The notes: generated by a model from the letters alone, not told the origin. Shown: positions 44,650 through 53,359, numbered from the stretch's first letter. The stretch is 64,000 nt of DNA from Hymenobacter telluris (GCF_017313265.1 NZ_JAFLQZ010000014.1:1-64000), one strand, 5' to 3'. Translations and numbers: made by a program.

Positions 44650-45669
44650 CTAGTCGCGGGCGGTGGAGCGGCGCGGAAAGAGCGTGGAGTTTAGCACCAC
44701 ACTTTGCGAAGGCAGAATCGGGTGTTTCTTTTCAATGGCCCGCAGCAAAATAGTGGCCGCCTCCCGCCCGATTTCGTAGGCTGGCTGAGTGATAGTGGTT
44801 AGGGCCGGATTCAGTAAAGACGCCACCCCAAGGTTGGAGAAACCTACAATTTTAACATCAGCCGGAATAGCGCGCCCCAGGGCCTGGCAGGCCTGGTAAC
44901 TACTGATAGCCAGGCGCTCAACCGACGCAAACATTCCATCTATTTCGGGGCGCTGGCGCAGCAGGTCGGTTATTAGGTGGGTGTTGCCGTCGTCGTCGTC
45001 GCTGCCGTTCACTACCAAGGTTTCGTCGAAGGCAATGCCGTGGCTTTCCAAGGCGGCATGGTAGCCCTGCATCCGCATGCGGCCAATTGAGAGGTTACCC
45101 GCAATCATTAAATGCACAATATGGCGGCAGCCAGCCTCAATCAGGTGCTGGGTAGCAAGGTAGCCACTCTCGTAGTCGTTGGTCGTGACGCTGGCCGTGG
45201 GCAATTCCTCGCACACCCGATCAAAGAACACAATGGCCGGTTTGCTGTCATAAAGCTTCTTTAAATGGCTGAAATCCTGGCTGGCACTGGCCGCTACCGA
45301 CATCAGCAGCCCATCCACGCGCCCTCCGGTTAAGTACTGCGTAATGTCGGCTTCCCGGTCGTGGTCTTCGTGGGTGAGATAAATCAAAACGTGGTAGCCT
45401 TGCTGACGCGCCACTGCTTCTATCCCGTTGATAGCCAACGAAAAGAAATGATTGTTCACCTCCGGGATAACCACCCCAATCGTTTTGCTGACGTTGCGGC
45501 GCAAGCTGCTGGCGTAGGCATTCGGCTGGTAGTTCAGCTCGGCGGCCAAGGCCTTCACCCGCTCCTTGGTTTGCGTGGATACCTCATGGCTGTCCTGCAA
45601 GGCCCTGGAAACCGTGGCAATGGACAGGTTCAGTTTTTGAGCGAGTAGCTTTAAGTTAACTGGATTCAT
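44650..45669 (-). CDS. LacI family transcriptional regulator
   Basis: 339 residues: N-terminal helix-turn-helix (about 5-26, LKLLAQKLNLSIATVSRAL), hinge helix (NAYASSLRR), then a periplasmic-binding-protein-like effector domain beginning KTIGVVIPEVNNHFF. Divergent from the hexuronate genes at 46008-48212, with a near-perfect LacI-type operator in the shared 338-base gap, so it most likely controls them; the effector may be a hexuronate intermediate (inference). Confidence 0.88.
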   Translation of the reverse strand: MNPVNLKLLAQKLNLSIATVSRALQDSHEVSTQTKERVKALAAELNYQPNAYASSLRRNVSKTIGVVIPEVNNHFFSLAINGIEAVARQQGYHVLIYLTHEDHDREADITQYLTGGRVDGLLMSVAASASQDFSHLKKLYDSKPAIVFFDRVCEELPTASVTTNDYESGYLATQHLIEAGCRHIVHLMIAGNLSIGRMRMQGYHAALESHGIAFDETLVVNGSDDDDGNTHLITDLLRQRPEIDGMFASVERLAISSYQACQALGRAIPADVKIVGFSNLGVASLLNPALTTITQPAYEIGREAATILLRAIEKKHPILPSQSVVLNSTLFPRRSTARD

Positions 45670-45737
45670 TGAGACGCTTTATGGGCGCTAAAATGTGGGC
45701 GGGAATGGGTAGTGCAGCTTCGTGTGGCAAGTAAAAC

Positions 45738-45753
45738 TACTGGATTTCCAGTA
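45738..45753. promoter_or_regulatory. 16-base palindrome, possible second operator
   Basis: TACTGGATTTCCAGTA has seven-base perfect arms around TT. It lies about 90 bases from the main operator and 68 bases upstream of the regulator start. Could equally be a small hairpin. Confidence 0.4.
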
Positions 45754-45840
45754 ACGCCAAGGCCTGCATTTGGCCCTGTAAGTGGTAGGCAACGCGCTAA
45801 GTCAAGCACTCGAACAGCGGCCAGCAGCTCGGCTGCCTGA

Positions 45841-45854
45841 TGGAAACGTTTACG
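45841..45854. promoter_or_regulatory. LacI/GalR-type operator
   Basis: TGGAAACGTTTACG matches the classic LacI-family operator TGNAANCGNTTNCA at all but the last defined position and has the central CG. It lies roughly in the middle between the divergent regulator (45669) and SDR gene (46008). The rest of this 338-base gap holds only the palindrome at 45738. Confidence 0.65.
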
Positions 45855-46007
45855 TAGATAAACCAGCCTCAAAGCCATAAACTCCTGTTGAATGTGCGGT
45901 TATTCGTGCTGTAAAGTGCCAAAACCAGCATTGGTTACGTGTAGTCGCCAACGGCTATTTCTCTTCGATTCTCATTCATTTCACTTTCTGGCAGAGCCTC
46001 CCGTTTT

Positions 46008-46829
46008 ATGTCTTCACTCGACCAATTTTCACTACGCGGCAAAGTAATCGTCATGACGGGCGCAACGGGCATTTTAGGCGAGGCGCTGTCGTTGGCCGTG
46101 GCGGAAGCCGGTGCCAAAGTGGCGGTTCTGGGCCGCGACGCCGACCGGGCTGCTGAGCGGGTTGCGGCCATTAAAGCTGCTGGGGGCGAGGCCATTGCCG
46201 TGCTGGCTGATGTGCTCGACAAAGACAAAATGCAGGCCGCCTGCAACGAAATCCTGACCACCTGGGGCACCGTGGACGGCCTGGTAAACGCCGCCGGCGG
46301 CAATATGCCCGGCGCCACCGTCGGCCCCGACCAGGACTTGTTTGATTTCAGCCTGGAAGATACCCGCCGGGCCGTGGACCTGAATTTGTTCGGCACGGTA
46401 ATTCCGACCACCATATTTGGCCGGGTAATGGCCGAGAAAGGCAAAGGCTCCATCGTGAACATATCGAGCCTGACGGCGCAACGGCCCCTGACGCGGGTGC
46501 TGGGCTATACGATGGCCAAGAAAGCAGTGGAAGCCTACACGCAATGGATGGCCGTGGAGCTGGGCTTGCGCTACGGCGGCGGCATCCGCATGAACGCCAT
46601 TGCGCCCGGCGTGTTCCTGACCGAGCAAAACCGCAACCTCCTGCTCCAACCCGACGGCAGCCCCACCGACCGGGCCCGCAAGTTCATCAACCACACGCCC
46701 TTCCAGCGTTTCGGGGAGGCCGCAGAGCTAACCGGCACCCTCATCTACCTGCTCAGCGACGCCTCCCGCTTCGTAACCGGCGAAACCGTGCTGGTAGATG
46801 GCGGCTTCAACGCGTATAGCGGGGTGTAG
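46008..46829 (+). CDS. SDR oxidoreductase, probable D-mannonate oxidoreductase
   Basis: 273-residue short-chain dehydrogenase. Rossmann nucleotide motif TGATGILGEA (about 18-27), catalytic YTMAKK (about Tyr167 and Lys171) and a C-terminal VDGGFNAYSG end. Placed directly before uxuA, it most likely interconverts fructuronate and mannonate, the step done by the unrelated long-chain enzyme UxuB in enterobacteria. The role is inferred from position and from the habit of Bacteroidota of using an SDR here. Confidence 0.75.
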   Translation: MSSLDQFSLRGKVIVMTGATGILGEALSLAVAEAGAKVAVLGRDADRAAERVAAIKAAGGEAIAVLADVLDKDKMQAACNEILTTWGTVDGLVNAAGGNMPGATVGPDQDLFDFSLEDTRRAVDLNLFGTVIPTTIFGRVMAEKGKGSIVNISSLTAQRPLTRVLGYTMAKKAVEAYTQWMAVELGLRYGGGIRMNAIAPGVFLTEQNRNLLLQPDGSPTDRARKFINHTPFQRFGEAAELTGTLIYLLSDASRFVTGETVLVDGGFNAYSGV

Positions 46830-46861
46830 CCAAAAGAATACGACGCACAACTAACAGGGCA

Positions 46862-46888
46862 TGTCATTCCGAGCATGCGAGGAATCTG
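46862..46888. repeat. Solitary unit of the GTCATTCCGA repeat
   Basis: A single 27-base copy resembling one arm of the elements at 19655 and 25235 (same opening TGTCATTCCGA and closing GGAATCTG), with no partner close by. It shows that the arms of the inverted elements can occur as single units. Confidence 0.7.
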
Positions 46889-46914
46889 GCGTGCTGAGGT
46901 TGCCCAACTGATTT

Positions 46915-47003
46915 TGTCATGCTGAGTTGGTCGAAGCATCTCTACCGCGCTGGTATATGATTTACTTTGGCGGCAGAGATGCTTCGACCAGCTCAGCATG
47001 ACA
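46915..47003. repeat. 34-base inverted repeat (TGTCATGCTGAG family)
   Basis: Arms 46915-46948 and 46970-47003 match at 32 of 34 positions; both mismatches could pair as G-U in RNA. It lies between the SDR gene and uxuA, 36 bases before the uxuA ATG. Confidence 0.88.
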
Positions 47004-47039
47004 TTCTGTTTTAAATTCAATTAAATAACCAGACATAAT

Positions 47040-48212
47040 ATGCCCATCATTCAAAGCTGGCGCTGGTACGGCCCCAAGGACCCCGTTAGCCTTTCCGATA
47101 TCCGCCAGGCCGGCGCCACCGACGTGGTAACGGCGCTGCACCACATTCCAAACGGCCAGGTATGGACGGTGGAAGAAATCCGGAAGCGGCAGCAGGAAGT
47201 TGCCGCCGCTGGCCTGACGTGGAGCGTGGTGGAAAGCGTACCGGTGCACGAGCAAATCAAAACCCGCACTGGTGCTTTCCAGCAACACATCAGCAACTAT
47301 CAGCAGAGCCTGCGCAACTTAGCGGCCTGCGGCATCTTCACGGTCACTTACAACTTCATGCCGGTGCTCGACTGGACCCGCACCGACTTAGCCTACGAGG
47401 TGGAAGATGGCTCGAAAGCTCTGCGCTTCGAGAAAGCCGCCTTTGTGGCCTTTGATGCGCTACTGCTGAAGCGGCGCGGCGCCGCCGAAGAATACACCGC
47501 CGAGGAGCTGGCCACCGCCGAAGCCCGCCTAGCCGGCATGAGCGACGACGAAAAGCAGCTGCTACAGCGCAACATCATTGCGGGCTTGCCGGGCTCCGAG
47601 GAAAGCTTCACGCTCCAGCAGTTTCAGCAGGCCTTGGATGCCTATGATGGTATTGATGCCGCCAAGCTGCGGGAACATCTGATTTTGTTCTTGCAGGAAA
47701 TTGTACCGGTGGCCGAAGAAGTGGGCATCAACCTCGCCATTCACCCCGACGACCCGCCCTACCCCATCCTGGGGCTACCCCGCGTGGTAAGCACCGCCGC
47801 CGACGTGCAGGCCCTGGCCGATGCCGTACCTTCCTTGCGTAATGGACTCTGCTTCTGCACCGGCTCGTTCGGCGTCCGCCCCGACAACGACCTGCCTGCC
47901 ATGGTGCGGCAGTTCACCGAGCGGATTCACTTCATTCATCTGCGCAGCACCCAGCGCGACGCAGCCGGCAACTTCTACGAAGCCAACCACTTGGAAGGCG
48001 ACGTAGACATGTACGCCGTAATGCGCGAGTTAGTACGCGTAATGCAGCAGCGCCAAACCAACCTGCCCATGCGCCCCGACCACGGCCACCAGATGCTCGA
48101 CGACCTGCACAAGAAAACCAACCCCGGCTATTCCGCCATCGGCCGCCTGCGCGGCCTAGCTGAATTACGAGGCTTGGAAATAGGCATCACGCGTAGCCTG
48201 TCCGCTTTGTGA
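47040..48212 (+). CDS. uxuA: Mannonate dehydratase
   Basis: 390-residue enzyme that dehydrates D-mannonate to 2-keto-3-deoxygluconate. The N-terminal WRWYGPKDPVSL, VESVPVHEQIKTRTG, the NFMPVLDWTRT segment and C-terminal MRPDHGHQMLDD are characteristic of UxuA. It follows the SDR gene by 210 bases that contain repeat elements, so transcription probably continues through them. No kdgK, kdgA or uxaC is present in this window. Confidence 0.93.
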   Translation: MPIIQSWRWYGPKDPVSLSDIRQAGATDVVTALHHIPNGQVWTVEEIRKRQQEVAAAGLTWSVVESVPVHEQIKTRTGAFQQHISNYQQSLRNLAACGIFTVTYNFMPVLDWTRTDLAYEVEDGSKALRFEKAAFVAFDALLLKRRGAAEEYTAEELATAEARLAGMSDDEKQLLQRNIIAGLPGSEESFTLQQFQQALDAYDGIDAAKLREHLILFLQEIVPVAEEVGINLAIHPDDPPYPILGLPRVVSTAADVQALADAVPSLRNGLCFCTGSFGVRPDNDLPAMVRQFTERIHFIHLRSTQRDAAGNFYEANHLEGDVDMYAVMRELVRVMQQRQTNLPMRPDHGHQMLDDLHKKTNPGYSAIGRLRGLAELRGLEIGITRSLSAL

Positions 48213-48220
48213 TGGAATAT

Positions 48221-48334
48221 TGAACGGTGTAGAGACGCGACACTTCGCGTCTCGTCGTTCGCGCCACTCGAACGAACAGATTGAACAACATCAGCAACGA
48301 CGAGACGCGAAGTGTCGCGTTTCTACACCGTTCA
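48221..48334. repeat. 37-base inverted repeat (GAGACGCG family)
   Basis: Arms 48221-48257 and 48298-48334 differ at one position. Each arm also contains its own hairpin (GAGACGCG against CGCGTCTC). It starts eight bases after the uxuA stop. Confidence 0.9.
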
Positions 48335-48360
48335 AGCGAGAATCCGTTCTGCTTCAGAAC

Positions 48361-48420
48361 TTACAGCAAAGCAAAAGCGCCCGCTCAATAAGTTGAGTGG
48401 GCGCTTTTGCTTTGCTGTAA
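48361..48420. terminator. Long bidirectional terminator
   Basis: 28-base arms (48361-48388 and 48393-48420) with a TAAG loop and one G-T pair, between convergent uxuA and the GH51 gene. The stem is much longer than a standard terminator. Confidence 0.8.
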
Positions 48421-48430
48421 ACTTGACTGG

Positions 48431-50035
48431 CTACTTCAATTCCAGCACTACTATGGATTTGGCGGGCAGCGTCACGGCCAGGGTTTCACCTTTTTTCTTG
48501 GCGCCTTTGAAATCGGCTAGCTGCACAGCGTTGGGCTTCTCGAACGTGTTGTGGTCACTCACGTTGGCTGAGGTCAGCACGCGGCCGGTTACCGTTTTCC
48601 ACTGCACGCCGGGCAGCGCCGTTTCCAACGTCAGGGCTTTCTTGGGGTCGAGGTTGACCAGGGAAATGTGCACCGCGCCGTTTTTGTCTTTCGAGGCCGA
48701 CGCATTCAGGGCCGGGATTTTCTCGCCGTTCAGCACGTAATCGGGGCTGCTGAATTGCAGCGGCAGGTACTGGGCATCTTGGTGCACCTGGTACAGGTCG
48801 AACACGTGGTAGGTGGGCGTGAGCAGCATCTTCTCCTTATTGGTAAGGATGACGGCCTGCAACACGTTTACCACCTGGGCCAGGTTGGCGCCTTTCACCC
48901 GGTCGCAGTGGTTGTTGAAGATGTTGAGCGTGGTGCCAGCCAGCAGGGCGTCGCGCAGGGTGTTTTGCTGGTACAGGTGGCCGGGGTTGGTGCCGGGCTC
49001 CACATCAGTCCACACGCCCCACTCATCCACCAGCAGCGCTACCTTTTTGTCTTTGTCGTACTTGTCCATGATGGCCGCGTGCTTGGCCACAATGGCGTCC
49101 ATGCGCAGCCCGTTACGCAGGGTATTGAAGTATTCCTGCTCGCCGAACCCGGTGGCTTTGCCCTTGCTGCCGCTCCAGCTGCCGGTGGGCAGCGTGTACT
49201 GGTGCAGCGTCAGGCCCCACATCTGGTTGAGCGGAATGTTCTTCATGCACGTCTCGGTCCAGTTAGCGTCGTCGCCGTTGGCCCCGCTCACAATCTTCTT
49301 CAACCGAGTGCCGGGGTAGTCGTGGGCGAAGGTGGCGTAGCGCTTGTACACGTCGGTGTAGTACTGGGCCGTCATGTTGCCGCCGCAGCCCCAGCTTTCG
49401 TTGCCAATACCCCACCAGCTCACTTTGTAAGGCGCAGGGTGGCCATTTTTGCGGCGTTCCTGCACCATGGGCGTATCCTCGTCGGAGTTGAGGTACTCCA
49501 TCCAGTTGCTCATTTCCTGCACGGTGCCGCTGCCTACGTTGGCCGCCAGGTAAGGCTCGGTGCCCAGCAGGTCGCACAGCTCCAGAAATTCGTGCGTTCC
49601 GAAGCTATTGTCTTCCAGCGTATTACCCCACCACAGGTTCAGCATCTTGGGCCGTTGGGCAGTGGGCCCTACCCCGTCGTGCCAATGGTAGGTATCGGCG
49701 AAGCAGCCACCGGGCCAGCGCAGGTTGGGCACGTGTATTTTCTTGAGGGCATCCACTACGTCCATACGGATGCGGCCTTTCTTGGGCACATTCAGGCCAG
49801 GCTCCACCCAGAAACCGTCGTAGATGCAGCGGCCCAGGTGCTCGGCAAATTGGCCCTGGATGTGCTTGCTAACGATGAGCTTCGGGTCGCCGGGCTGCAC
49901 GGTCATCTGCACGGTTTGGGCCGTGGCCGGCCCAGCCAGCGCCAGCGCTAAGCCAGTAGTTAGGAAGGTGGAGAAACCCAATTTCCACTTGCGGCGGGAA
50001 TTGGTAAACGGGTGGGATACGGAAAAAGAGGGCAT
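48431..50035 (-). CDS. GH51 alpha-L-arabinofuranosidase
   Basis: 534-residue secreted glycoside hydrolase from the Met at 50035 (50053 is also possible); signal peptide ends near GPATAQ. The GH51 barrel has the acid/base glutamate in WGIGNESWG (about 208-216) and the nucleophile in LLVDEWGVW (about 336-344); a C-terminal beta-domain follows. It removes arabinose side chains from arabinan or arabinoxylan. It lies downstream of xylB-xylA, separated by a hairpin. Confidence 0.92.
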   Translation of the reverse strand: MPSFSVSHPFTNSRRKWKLGFSTFLTTGLALALAGPATAQTVQMTVQPGDPKLIVSKHIQGQFAEHLGRCIYDGFWVEPGLNVPKKGRIRMDVVDALKKIHVPNLRWPGGCFADTYHWHDGVGPTAQRPKMLNLWWGNTLEDNSFGTHEFLELCDLLGTEPYLAANVGSGTVQEMSNWMEYLNSDEDTPMVQERRKNGHPAPYKVSWWGIGNESWGCGGNMTAQYYTDVYKRYATFAHDYPGTRLKKIVSGANGDDANWTETCMKNIPLNQMWGLTLHQYTLPTGSWSGSKGKATGFGEQEYFNTLRNGLRMDAIVAKHAAIMDKYDKDKKVALLVDEWGVWTDVEPGTNPGHLYQQNTLRDALLAGTTLNIFNNHCDRVKGANLAQVVNVLQAVILTNKEKMLLTPTYHVFDLYQVHQDAQYLPLQFSSPDYVLNGEKIPALNASASKDKNGAVHISLVNLDPKKALTLETALPGVQWKTVTGRVLTSANVSDHNTFEKPNAVQLADFKGAKKKGETLAVTLPAKSIVVLELK

Positions 50036-50093
50036 AAAAAAGAGCACCAGCAAGTTAAAACTCAGTGGTGCTCAAGATACCCGTTTACAAATA

Positions 50094-50162
50094 ACAAACA
50101 GCGCCGGCCGGCTCCTCCCCTGGGTTCCCACGCCCTTTCGAAGACCGGCCGGTTCCGTTTGT
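50094..50162 (-). other. Interrupted GC-rich hairpin between xylA and GH51 genes
   Basis: ACAAAC plus CCGGCCGG (50094-50099, 50104-50111) pair with CCGGCCGG plus GTTTGT (50145-50152, 50157-50162), with a symmetrical 4/4 internal loop. No T tract follows closely, so it may be a processing or attenuation structure rather than a terminator. Confidence 0.5.
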
Positions 50163-50251
50163 AATTTCTTTATGGTAGCAAGTCACACCCGGTGAGCCAA
50201 GGGTCAGCAGGCAGTTGCCTGCCAACCCGTTACCTGCTATCAGTTTTTAGG

Positions 50252-51583
50252 TTAGATGTATTGGTTGATGATGGCTTCCAGCCACTCTTGCTTGCCGCTG
50301 CGCATCACCGGCTCGCCCGATTTGTGGGCAATGGTGCGCAGGTCTTCCAAAGTCAATTGGCCTTTCTCGAAAGCCGCGCCGTCGCCGGAATCAAACGAGG
50401 CATAGCGCTCCGTGCGGAACTGCTTGTAAGGCGACTTCTCCAGAATGTCGTTGGCCACCACCAAAGCGCGGGCAAACGTGTCCATTCCGGCAATGTGGGC
50501 AATGAAGATGTCCTCTAGGTCGGTGGAGTTGCGGCGGGTTTTGGCGTCGAAGTTGATGCCGCCCGGCTTGATGCCGCCGTGCTCCAGAATGATGAGCATC
50601 GACTCGGTCAGCTCGTTCAGGTTGTTCGGGAACTGGTCGGTGTCCCAGCCGTTCTGGTAGTCGCCGCGGTTGGCGTCGATGCTGCCGAGCAGGTTGGCGT
50701 CGGCGGCTACTTGCAGCTCGTGCTGGAACGTGTGGCCGGCCAGCGTGGCGTGGTTCACTTCCAGGTTCAGCATGAAGTCGTTTTCCAGGCCGTGCTCTTT
50801 CAGGAAGCCGATTACCGTGGCCGCGTCGAAGTCGTACTGGTGCTTGGTGGGCTCGGCGGGTTTCGGCTCGATGAAGAACTTGCCGGTGAAGCCCTGCTTG
50901 CGGGCGTAGTCACGGGCTATGGTCAGGAACTGACCCAGGTGCGCCAGCTCGCGCTTCATGTTGGTGTTGAGCAAGGTCATGTAGCCCTCGCGGCCACCCC
51001 AGAAGGTGTAGCCCTCACCCCCCAGCGCAATGGTAGCATCAATGGAGTTTTTCACTTGCGTGCCAGCGTAGGCCACCACCGAAAAATCGGGGTTGGTGCT
51101 GGCGCCGTTCATGTAGCGCGGATTGGAAAACACGTTGGCCGTGCCCCACAGCAGCTTCACGCCGCTTTCCTGCTGGTGCTCCTTCAGGTAGTCAACCACC
51201 GTGCTTAGGTTGCTTTCGTACTCTTTCAACGAAGCGCCTTCGTCCACCAAGTCAATGTCGTGGAAGCAGTAGTACGGCGTGCCGAGCTTGGTGAAGAACT
51301 CGAAGGCTGCATCAGCCTTGTCTTTGGCGCGGCCCACAATTTCGTGGTGCGCGTCCCAGGCAAACTGCTTGGTGCCGGGGCCGAATGGGTCGCCGCCAGT
51401 GCCCGTGAACGTGTGCCAGTACGATACCGCGAAGCGCAGGTGGTCCTGCATGGTTTTGCCGGCTACCACGCGGGTCGGGTCGTACCACTTAAATGCCAGC
51501 GGGTTGTCCGACTCGCGGCCTTCGTACTTGATGGGCTCGATGCCCGTGAAAAATTCCGTCTTAGAAAGCGTGCTGAGCGACAT
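50252..51583 (-). CDS. xylA: Xylose isomerase
   Basis: 443-residue xylose isomerase, D-xylose to D-xylulose. Active-site segments: FHDIDLVDEG (about 106-115), WGGREGY and the metal-binding FIEPKPAEPTKHQYD (about 236-250). The normal start is the ATG at 51583 (MSLSTLSKTEFF); it overlaps the 3' end of xylB by 23 bases, a sign of translational coupling. The in-frame start at 51643 lies far inside xylB. Confidence 0.95.
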   Translation of the reverse strand: MSLSTLSKTEFFTGIEPIKYEGRESDNPLAFKWYDPTRVVAGKTMQDHLRFAVSYWHTFTGTGGDPFGPGTKQFAWDAHHEIVGRAKDKADAAFEFFTKLGTPYYCFHDIDLVDEGASLKEYESNLSTVVDYLKEHQQESGVKLLWGTANVFSNPRYMNGASTNPDFSVVAYAGTQVKNSIDATIALGGEGYTFWGGREGYMTLLNTNMKRELAHLGQFLTIARDYARKQGFTGKFFIEPKPAEPTKHQYDFDAATVIGFLKEHGLENDFMLNLEVNHATLAGHTFQHELQVAADANLLGSIDANRGDYQNGWDTDQFPNNLNELTESMLIILEHGGIKPGGINFDAKTRRNSTDLEDIFIAHIAGMDTFARALVVANDILEKSPYKQFRTERYASFDSGDGAAFEKGQLTLEDLRTIAHKSGEPVMRSGKQEWLEAIINQYI

Positions 51584-53087
51584 TCGAGGGGGTGGTTGTA
51601 GATGGAAGAATCTGGTTAGTAAGAGCCTGTTGCCAGCGGGCATACGCGGCCTGATATTGTTCTTGCAGCGCCGGGGTGGGTTCCAGCGTTAGAATGCGCT
51701 CCAGGCTGCCAAAGGCTTCGGCGGCACTGGCGTACACGCCGGCCCCAATGCCGGCCCCGCGGGCAGCACCCTGGGCGGCGTCGGTATTGTAGAGTTCCAG
51801 CGTTACGTTGGCAGTATTCACGAAAGCCTCGCGAAAAACCGGGCTCAAAAACATGTTGGCATTGCCGGCGCGCACGGTTTGCATCGGTACGCCCATGCTG
51901 CGCATGATGTCCAGACCGTAGTGCAGCGCATACACAATACCTTCCTGGGCGGCGCGCAGCACGTGGTTGCGCGAGTGGATGTTGAAGCTCAGCCCGTGCA
52001 GTTCGGCTTCGGTGGGGCTGTTTTCCAGAATCCGCTCGGCACCGTTGCCGAAGGGCAGGAACAGCAGGCCATCGGCGCCCACCGGGGCCTGCGCGGCCAG
52101 CTGGTTCATGGTTTCGTAGGGCAGCTCGCCCACCACTTTGCGCAGCCAGCTGTTCAGGATACCGGTACCGTTCACGCACATCAGCACTCCGTTGCGCGGC
52201 TGCTCGATGGTGCTGTTTACGTGTACAAAGGCATTCACGCGCGACTGAGGGTCGGAAGCCGGAGCATCGGTGATGCCGTACACCACACCCGAGGTACCAG
52301 CGGTGGCGGCTACTTCGCCGGGTTGCAGCACGTTCAGCGAGAAGGCATTGTTGGGCTGGTCGCCGGCCCGGTAGCTGATGGGCGTGCCGGCGTGCAAGCC
52401 TAGCTCCTGCGCTGCTTCGGCAGTCAGTTGGCCTTGCTCGGAGAAAGTATCGACTACCTCGGGCAGCAGTTCGCGGCTGATGCCGTAGTAAGCCAGCAAA
52501 TCATAGGCAATGCCCTGCTCCCGGAAATTCCAGAACACGCCTTCCGACAAGCCCGAAACCGTGGTTTGCATGCGCCCGGTCAGCTGATAGGCAATGTAGT
52601 CGCCGGGCAGCTGTATTTTATGAATGCGGGCGTACAACTCGGGCTCGTTTTCCTTCACCCACTTCAGCTTGGAAGCCGTGAAGTTGCCCGGCGAGTTCAG
52701 GTAGTTATCCAGGCAATAGGTTTCGCCCAGCGCGGCAAATGCCTGGTTGCCAAATTCCACGGCCCGGCTGTCGCACCAGATAATGGCGGGGCGCAGCACC
52801 TGGCCGGCCTTATCGAGCAGGACCAGCCCGTGCATTTGGTAGGTGATGCCGATGCCCGCCACCAACGCCGGATCGAAGGCGTATTTCTGCTTCAGCAACT
52901 GGGTGGCATTCACCACCTCCTGCCACCACCGCTCGGGGCGTTGCTCGGCCCAGCCGGCCACCTGCGCCGTGATTTCCATCTCGGTACTCGGCGACGTGAC
53001 GCTGGCCACGCACTGGCCGGTGTCTACGCTGAGCAGGGCCGCCTTTATCGAGGAGCTACCAATGTCGTAGCCAAGCAGGTATTTCAT
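51561..53087 (-). CDS. xylB: Xylulokinase
   Basis: 508-residue FGGY-family kinase that phosphorylates D-xylulose. N-terminal phosphate-binding DIGSSSIKAALL, catalytic-aspartate segment RAGDQPNNAF (about 239-248) and the C-terminal family segment GAARGAGIGAG. First gene of a xylB-xylA operon. No xylose transporter is linked. Divergent from the Zn-ribbon LacI regulator. Confidence 0.93.
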   Translation of the reverse strand: MKYLLGYDIGSSSIKAALLSVDTGQCVASVTSPSTEMEITAQVAGWAEQRPERWWQEVVNATQLLKQKYAFDPALVAGIGITYQMHGLVLLDKAGQVLRPAIIWCDSRAVEFGNQAFAALGETYCLDNYLNSPGNFTASKLKWVKENEPELYARIHKIQLPGDYIAYQLTGRMQTTVSGLSEGVFWNFREQGIAYDLLAYYGISRELLPEVVDTFSEQGQLTAEAAQELGLHAGTPISYRAGDQPNNAFSLNVLQPGEVAATAGTSGVVYGITDAPASDPQSRVNAFVHVNSTIEQPRNGVLMCVNGTGILNSWLRKVVGELPYETMNQLAAQAPVGADGLLFLPFGNGAERILENSPTEAELHGLSFNIHSRNHVLRAAQEGIVYALHYGLDIMRSMGVPMQTVRAGNANMFLSPVFREAFVNTANVTLELYNTDAAQGAARGAGIGAGVYASAAEAFGSLERILTLEPTPALQEQYQAAYARWQQALTNQILPSTTTPSNVAQHAF

Positions 53088-53182
53088 ACGTTGGAAAGGT
53101 TCGAAAACAAGGGGTGGGAGAGCGGGGCCGGCAGAACTATGCTTACTTTTGCCGACAACGGAAAATTCAATTATCCAGTAAA

Positions 53183-53359
53183 CCTTCAGCTATCGGTTTG
53201 ATACCAGCAGAAAACTATCGGTTGCGGTTGTTTTGGCTGTTCAACTATCGAATATAGTGCAGAACGACATACTACAATCATAAAAAAACAGGCAAAACAG
53301 CCTGTATTCAAACAAAACCTATCTGAATCGTTGCCGGAAACGCTGCCGATAGCTGAAGG
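53183..53359. promoter_or_regulatory. Operator-like array in the xylB/regulator gap
   Basis: CCTTCAGCTATCGG (53183-53196) is repeated exactly in inverted orientation at 53346-53359. Between them CTATCG recurs at 53215-53220 and 53245-53250. A small hairpin lies at 53288-53305. The remaining part of the 387-base gap contains a ten-base inverted pair, TTCGCCCGAA (53369-53378) and TTCGGGCGAA (53430-53439). No consensus promoter was found for either gene. Confidence 0.6.

Noticed and set aside
48668..49951. 427-residue open frame opposite the GH51 gene
   Set aside because: The minus strand encodes an unmistakable GH51 enzyme with both active-site glutamates; the plus-strand frame has shadow composition.
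53144..53151. TACTTTTG on the plus strand near xylB
   Set aside because: It matches the promoter box but has no TTG at the right distance, and the next plus-strand gene starts more than 320 bases away.
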